Under the pieces are notes generated by a model that saw only the letters and a program-made list of their open reading frames with translations, was not told the DNA's origin and did no database searches. A DNA stretch of 23,873 nucleotides from Enterobacteriaceae bacterium UBA5654 (GTDB lineage: Bacteria > Pseudomonadota > Gammaproteobacteria > Enterobacterales > Enterobacteriaceae): positions 97,268 to 121,140 of the forward strand of contig DIJC01000013.1 in NCBI GenBank assembly GCA_002421005.1, in the 5' to 3' direction. Within the stretch, counting starts at the first letter, position 1. Each line of letters begins with the position of its first letter. This document shows, piece by piece, positions 21,278 to 23,873 of this stretch. The position numbers were made by a program, and so were the translations under genes.

Positions 21278-23707
21278 ATGAAATATATTTCAGGTAAAAT
21301 TGATGCACGGAAAAGTGCGATATCATTATGTATTGCGCTCGCATTGCAGGGAAACACGGTCTGGGCAGAAACAATTAACAACGTCAATAACAGTCATTCC
21401 ATCAGCTGTCCTGAAGATATCAAATCATTAACCAAAGCGCAAAAAGCAAAATTACCCGCCACCTGCCTGAAAGAAGAACCGTCATTCCTGGAGGAAAGCT
21501 GGGAATGGGTGGCAGGCGGCGTGGCCGCGGTGGCTGCTGCGGTCGGTATTGTCGTGTCCGACGATGATGACAGCAACAGCAGCCATAACAGCAGTGATAA
21601 CCCCCTGCCGCCTGATGATGGCAGTGATACCCCGACGCCGCCTGATGACGGCAGCGATACCCCGACGCCGCCTGATGACGGCAGCGATACCCCGACGCCT
21701 CCGGCACCTCCTGCTCCGGGAACGGCCAGCTTTACCAACGGCGTGGAATGGAATGAAGCCAGCAGCACGCTGACCATCAAAAATGTGGTCTGGACCTACA
21801 GCAAAAACGCAGACGGCACGTATGTGCTGACGGACCCGGCCACGGGCAATACGGCGCTGCTGTCCAAATGGACGAAAAATGCGGATGGCTCGCTGAGCCT
21901 GAGCGGGCAGAGCGCCGACGGCAGCCAGAACTGGCTGTATAACAATACCGGCAAACTCACCCGGACGGATGCAGCCAACTGGCATGAAGGCGACGGTCAG
22001 CAGATCAATACCAACGGGGGAGAAGCCTCCGGGACCGGCAATGCGGGTCAGGTCATCTCCGGTGACGGCAACAACGCTGAAGTCAATGGGGATACCTCCG
22101 CCAGAGAGGGGGGGACCGGCACCAGCGTGGCTGGCGATGGCAACACCATTGATAACAAAGGCAAAGCCACGGTCGACGGTGAAGGCTCCACCGGTACGGA
22201 CGTGACCGGTAACAATAACAGCATCAACAACAATGGCGACAGCAGTGCCGCTACCGCCATTAACGACACCACCGGTGTGATTAATATCAATGCTGAAAAC
22301 GGTCAGGCTTTTTATTCCGACGGCAATGCCAACAACCGCATTATCAACCTCGGTGCCATTAACCTTGGCGCTGACGTACCGGCCACGGCGGATAACAGCG
22401 CGGCGCTGGTTACGCCAGAACTGGCGAACGGCACCATCGTGGAAGCACCGCTTACCCTGGATAAAAATACAGTCATTATGTCAGGCAGTACGGTCACTAA
22501 CCGTAGCGTAATGACGGCCACGGGCAAGGGTGCGCTGGGCGTTGACGGCACCTTTAATAACGAGTCAGGAGCGGTAACCAGCGCGCCGGTGACCGTCAGC
22601 GCAGGCGGCGTGGTCAATAACAGCGGTACGCTCAGCGGAACCACCACCGTGAATGGCGGAACGCTGAACAATGACAGTACCGGTACTGTCGCTAACTCCC
22701 TTACCGTTTCGGGTGCCGGAAAAGTTGTCAACGCCGGTACTGTGAATAAAGGCGTGAAGCTCAGTGCCTCCGGTAAAGTCACCAACAGCGGCACGGTCGT
22801 CCTGGGCAGCAGCACGGATGCCAAAAATGCCAGCATTCTGGAACTGAACAACAGCAGCGTGTTTGAGAACGCCGCCGGTGGTCAGGTAACGGGCGATAAC
22901 AATAAGAACGCTGTCCACCTGAATCATGACGGCACCCTGAAGAACGATAAGGGTGCAACCATGACCTTCACCGCCAGCAGTAATCCGGCGGCAGTGAATA
23001 TCTGGAACAACACCGCGGACTTCATCAACGACGGCACGGCAAACGCCACGGGGGTTTCTCTGGTGGCATCGGCAGGTAACGCCGCTGCCGGGAAGGCGTT
23101 CTTCTGGAACCAGGACGACGGGGTGGTGAACTTCACCGCCACTGCGTCCGGCCAGAGCGCCGTCAGCCTGACCCACGATAACTTTGCCGGTATCAACGAC
23201 GGCACCATCAACATCAGCGGTAACGGCGCTGTTGCCATGAAGGGCGGCAAAAATGCCCAGCTGGTGAACAACGGCACCATCAATCTCGGCACGGAAGGCA
23301 CCACGGAAAGCGGCATGATTGCCATGCAGCTGGACGCGAACGCCACCGCCGCCGCGGTGATTGAGAACAACGGTGCCATCAATATCTACGCCAAAGATTC
23401 TTACGCCTTCAGCCGCCTGGGTGCGAATGGCCGTGTCATCAACAACGGCACCGTGAACCTGGAAGGGGAAGGCAGCGGCCTGGTGAAAGAGGCCGGCATC
23501 ACCCCGGAAGGCAACGGCACCGGCGGTAACGGCACCGAAACCCATGCCGCCACCTACACCCTGCCGGTTGACCCGACTGCACCGGTACAGAGCAGTGGCC
23601 TGCGCTCCGGCGTCAGCCAGTACACCGTCGGCACCACCGCCGGGGGCACGGCGGGCAGGCGGTTACAGCCAGTTCTTCGGTCTGAACCATGCCATGCCGC
23701 TGGGTGA
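21278..23707 (+). CDS. BigA-like autotransporter, passenger part (frame lost before the barrel)
   Basis: This 809-aa frame resembles the Salmonella surface protein BigA and related autotransporters. It opens with a signal peptide (1-30, cut after VWA) and has two Cys (44, 63) that may pair. Next come a hydrophobic small-residue stretch (78-93) and an acidic/Ser run. Three PDDGSDTPTP repeats (112-141) precede a folded segment with SFTNGVEWNE and NWLYNNTGKL. From about residue 245 onward, Asn/Gly-rich units such as NNGTINLG, NNGAINIY and NNGTVNLE predict a beta-helix passenger. The frame continues only to SQYTVGTTAGGTAG. It then reads a non-homologous tail and stops at 23705-23707, while barrel sequence continues in another frame. 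The protein as written could be exported but not anchored. It may be an adhesin (inference). Confidence 0.75.
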   Translation: MKYISGKIDARKSAISLCIALALQGNTVWAETINNVNNSHSISCPEDIKSLTKAQKAKLPATCLKEEPSFLEESWEWVAGGVAAVAAAVGIVVSDDDDSNSSHNSSDNPLPPDDGSDTPTPPDDGSDTPTPPDDGSDTPTPPAPPAPGTASFTNGVEWNEASSTLTIKNVVWTYSKNADGTYVLTDPATGNTALLSKWTKNADGSLSLSGQSADGSQNWLYNNTGKLTRTDAANWHEGDGQQINTNGGEASGTGNAGQVISGDGNNAEVNGDTSAREGGTGTSVAGDGNTIDNKGKATVDGEGSTGTDVTGNNNSINNNGDSSAATAINDTTGVININAENGQAFYSDGNANNRIINLGAINLGADVPATADNSAALVTPELANGTIVEAPLTLDKNTVIMSGSTVTNRSVMTATGKGALGVDGTFNNESGAVTSAPVTVSAGGVVNNSGTLSGTTTVNGGTLNNDSTGTVANSLTVSGAGKVVNAGTVNKGVKLSASGKVTNSGTVVLGSSTDAKNASILELNNSSVFENAAGGQVTGDNNKNAVHLNHDGTLKNDKGATMTFTASSNPAAVNIWNNTADFINDGTANATGVSLVASAGNAAAGKAFFWNQDDGVVNFTATASGQSAVSLTHDNFAGINDGTINISGNGAVAMKGGKNAQLVNNGTINLGTEGTTESGMIAMQLDANATAAAVIENNGAINIYAKDSYAFSRLGANGRVINNGTVNLEGEGSGLVKEAGITPEGNGTGGNGTETHAATYTLPVDPTAPVQSSGLRSGVSQYTVGTTAGGTAGRRLQPVLRSEPCHAAG
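21611..21700 (+). repeat. Three tandem 30-bp repeats in the autotransporter gene
   Basis: Units 21611-21640, 21641-21670 and 21671-21700 each encode PDDGSDTPTP. Units 2 and 3 differ only in the last base, and unit 1 differs by two further bases. The unit length is a multiple of three, so copy number can change without shifting the frame. Confidence 0.95.
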
Positions 23708-23873
23708 GAACGGTCTGTCCTGGAACAACGGCCTGCGTTATGACGTGCACCAGTTCGACAGCAACCGCGCCATCAGCTACGGCGACGTGAGCGAAACGGC
23801 GAAATCAGCCACCCGCCAGCAGTACCTGGAGCTGCGCTCTGAAGGGCGTAAAACCTTCACCGTGCAGGAAGGG
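23658..23873 (+). pseudogene. Autotransporter beta-barrel fragment, out of frame and cut by the window edge
   Basis: From 23658 the frame one base ahead of the passenger encodes GGYSQFFGLNHAMPLG, then WNNGLRYDVHQFDS and QQYLELRSEGRKTF. This is typical autotransporter barrel sequence, open to the window end. Related proteins, as I remember them, have well over 100 residues (linker, autochaperone and first barrel strands) between a passenger end like SQYTVGTTA and the GGYSQFFG strand. Here the two blocks meet within a few codons. A deletion combined with a frame change is the likeliest explanation. Confidence 0.7.

Noticed and set aside
21611..21700. Tandem repeats as a CRISPR array
   Set aside because: The units are contiguous without spacers and encode a regular in-frame peptide repeat.
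22565..23545. 326-codon open frame on the minus strand opposite the autotransporter
   Set aside because: It mirrors the Asn/Gly/Thr repeats of the passenger and has no ribosome site or recognisable domain.

Overview
The window is chromosomal DNA from a member of the Enterobacteriaceae. Most proteins match the E. coli/Salmonella versions I remember almost residue for residue, and the gene order from tRNA-Leu to nadR follows the 99-100 min region of E. coli: leu tRNAs, rsmC, holD, rimI, yjjG, prfC, osmY, ytjA, yjjU, yjjV, yjjW, yjjI, deoCABD, serB, radA, nadR. Sequence differences from E. coli and a BigA-like autotransporter after nadR suggest a relative such as Enterobacter, Citrobacter or Lelliottia. 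I cannot fix the genus from the sequence alone.

Layout. 1-202: two tandem tRNA-Leu(CAG) genes on the minus strand with a stringent-type promoter. 359-4697: rsmC (minus) diverges from holD-rimI-yjjG, followed by prfC; these are translation and replication housekeeping genes. 4698-6103: the stress genes osmY and ytjA with structured leaders. 6183-8032: yjjU-yjjV, a patatin-like hydrolase and a TatD-like nuclease, translationally coupled. 8027-10400: yjjI-yjjW on the minus strand, an anaerobic glycyl-radical enzyme of uncertain substrate and its radical-SAM activase. 10401-14895: the deoCABD nucleoside catabolism operon with DeoR, CRP and CytR control sites. Two of its three DeoR operators lie inside the yjjI coding sequence.

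14896-17268 is the first variable region. E. coli has yjjJ, lplA and ytjB here. In this window yjjJ and ytjB are gone and lplA survives only as a decayed 3' fragment with a nonsense codon and an in-frame internal deletion. An AT-richer two-gene module sits beside it on the minus strand. It encodes a PAAR-tipped protein with a C-terminal putative papain-like hydrolase domain and an overlapping small two-helix membrane protein. The simplest reading is a type VI secretion effector/immunity pair. serB, radA and nadR then resume the conserved order.

21037-23873 is the second variable region. The position held by ettA in E. coli is taken by a BigA-like autotransporter. Its passenger is intact, but the reading frame changes just before the beta-barrel. 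The join appears to lack the linker and the first part of the barrel, so this copy is probably non-functional, unless the junction is an assembly error.
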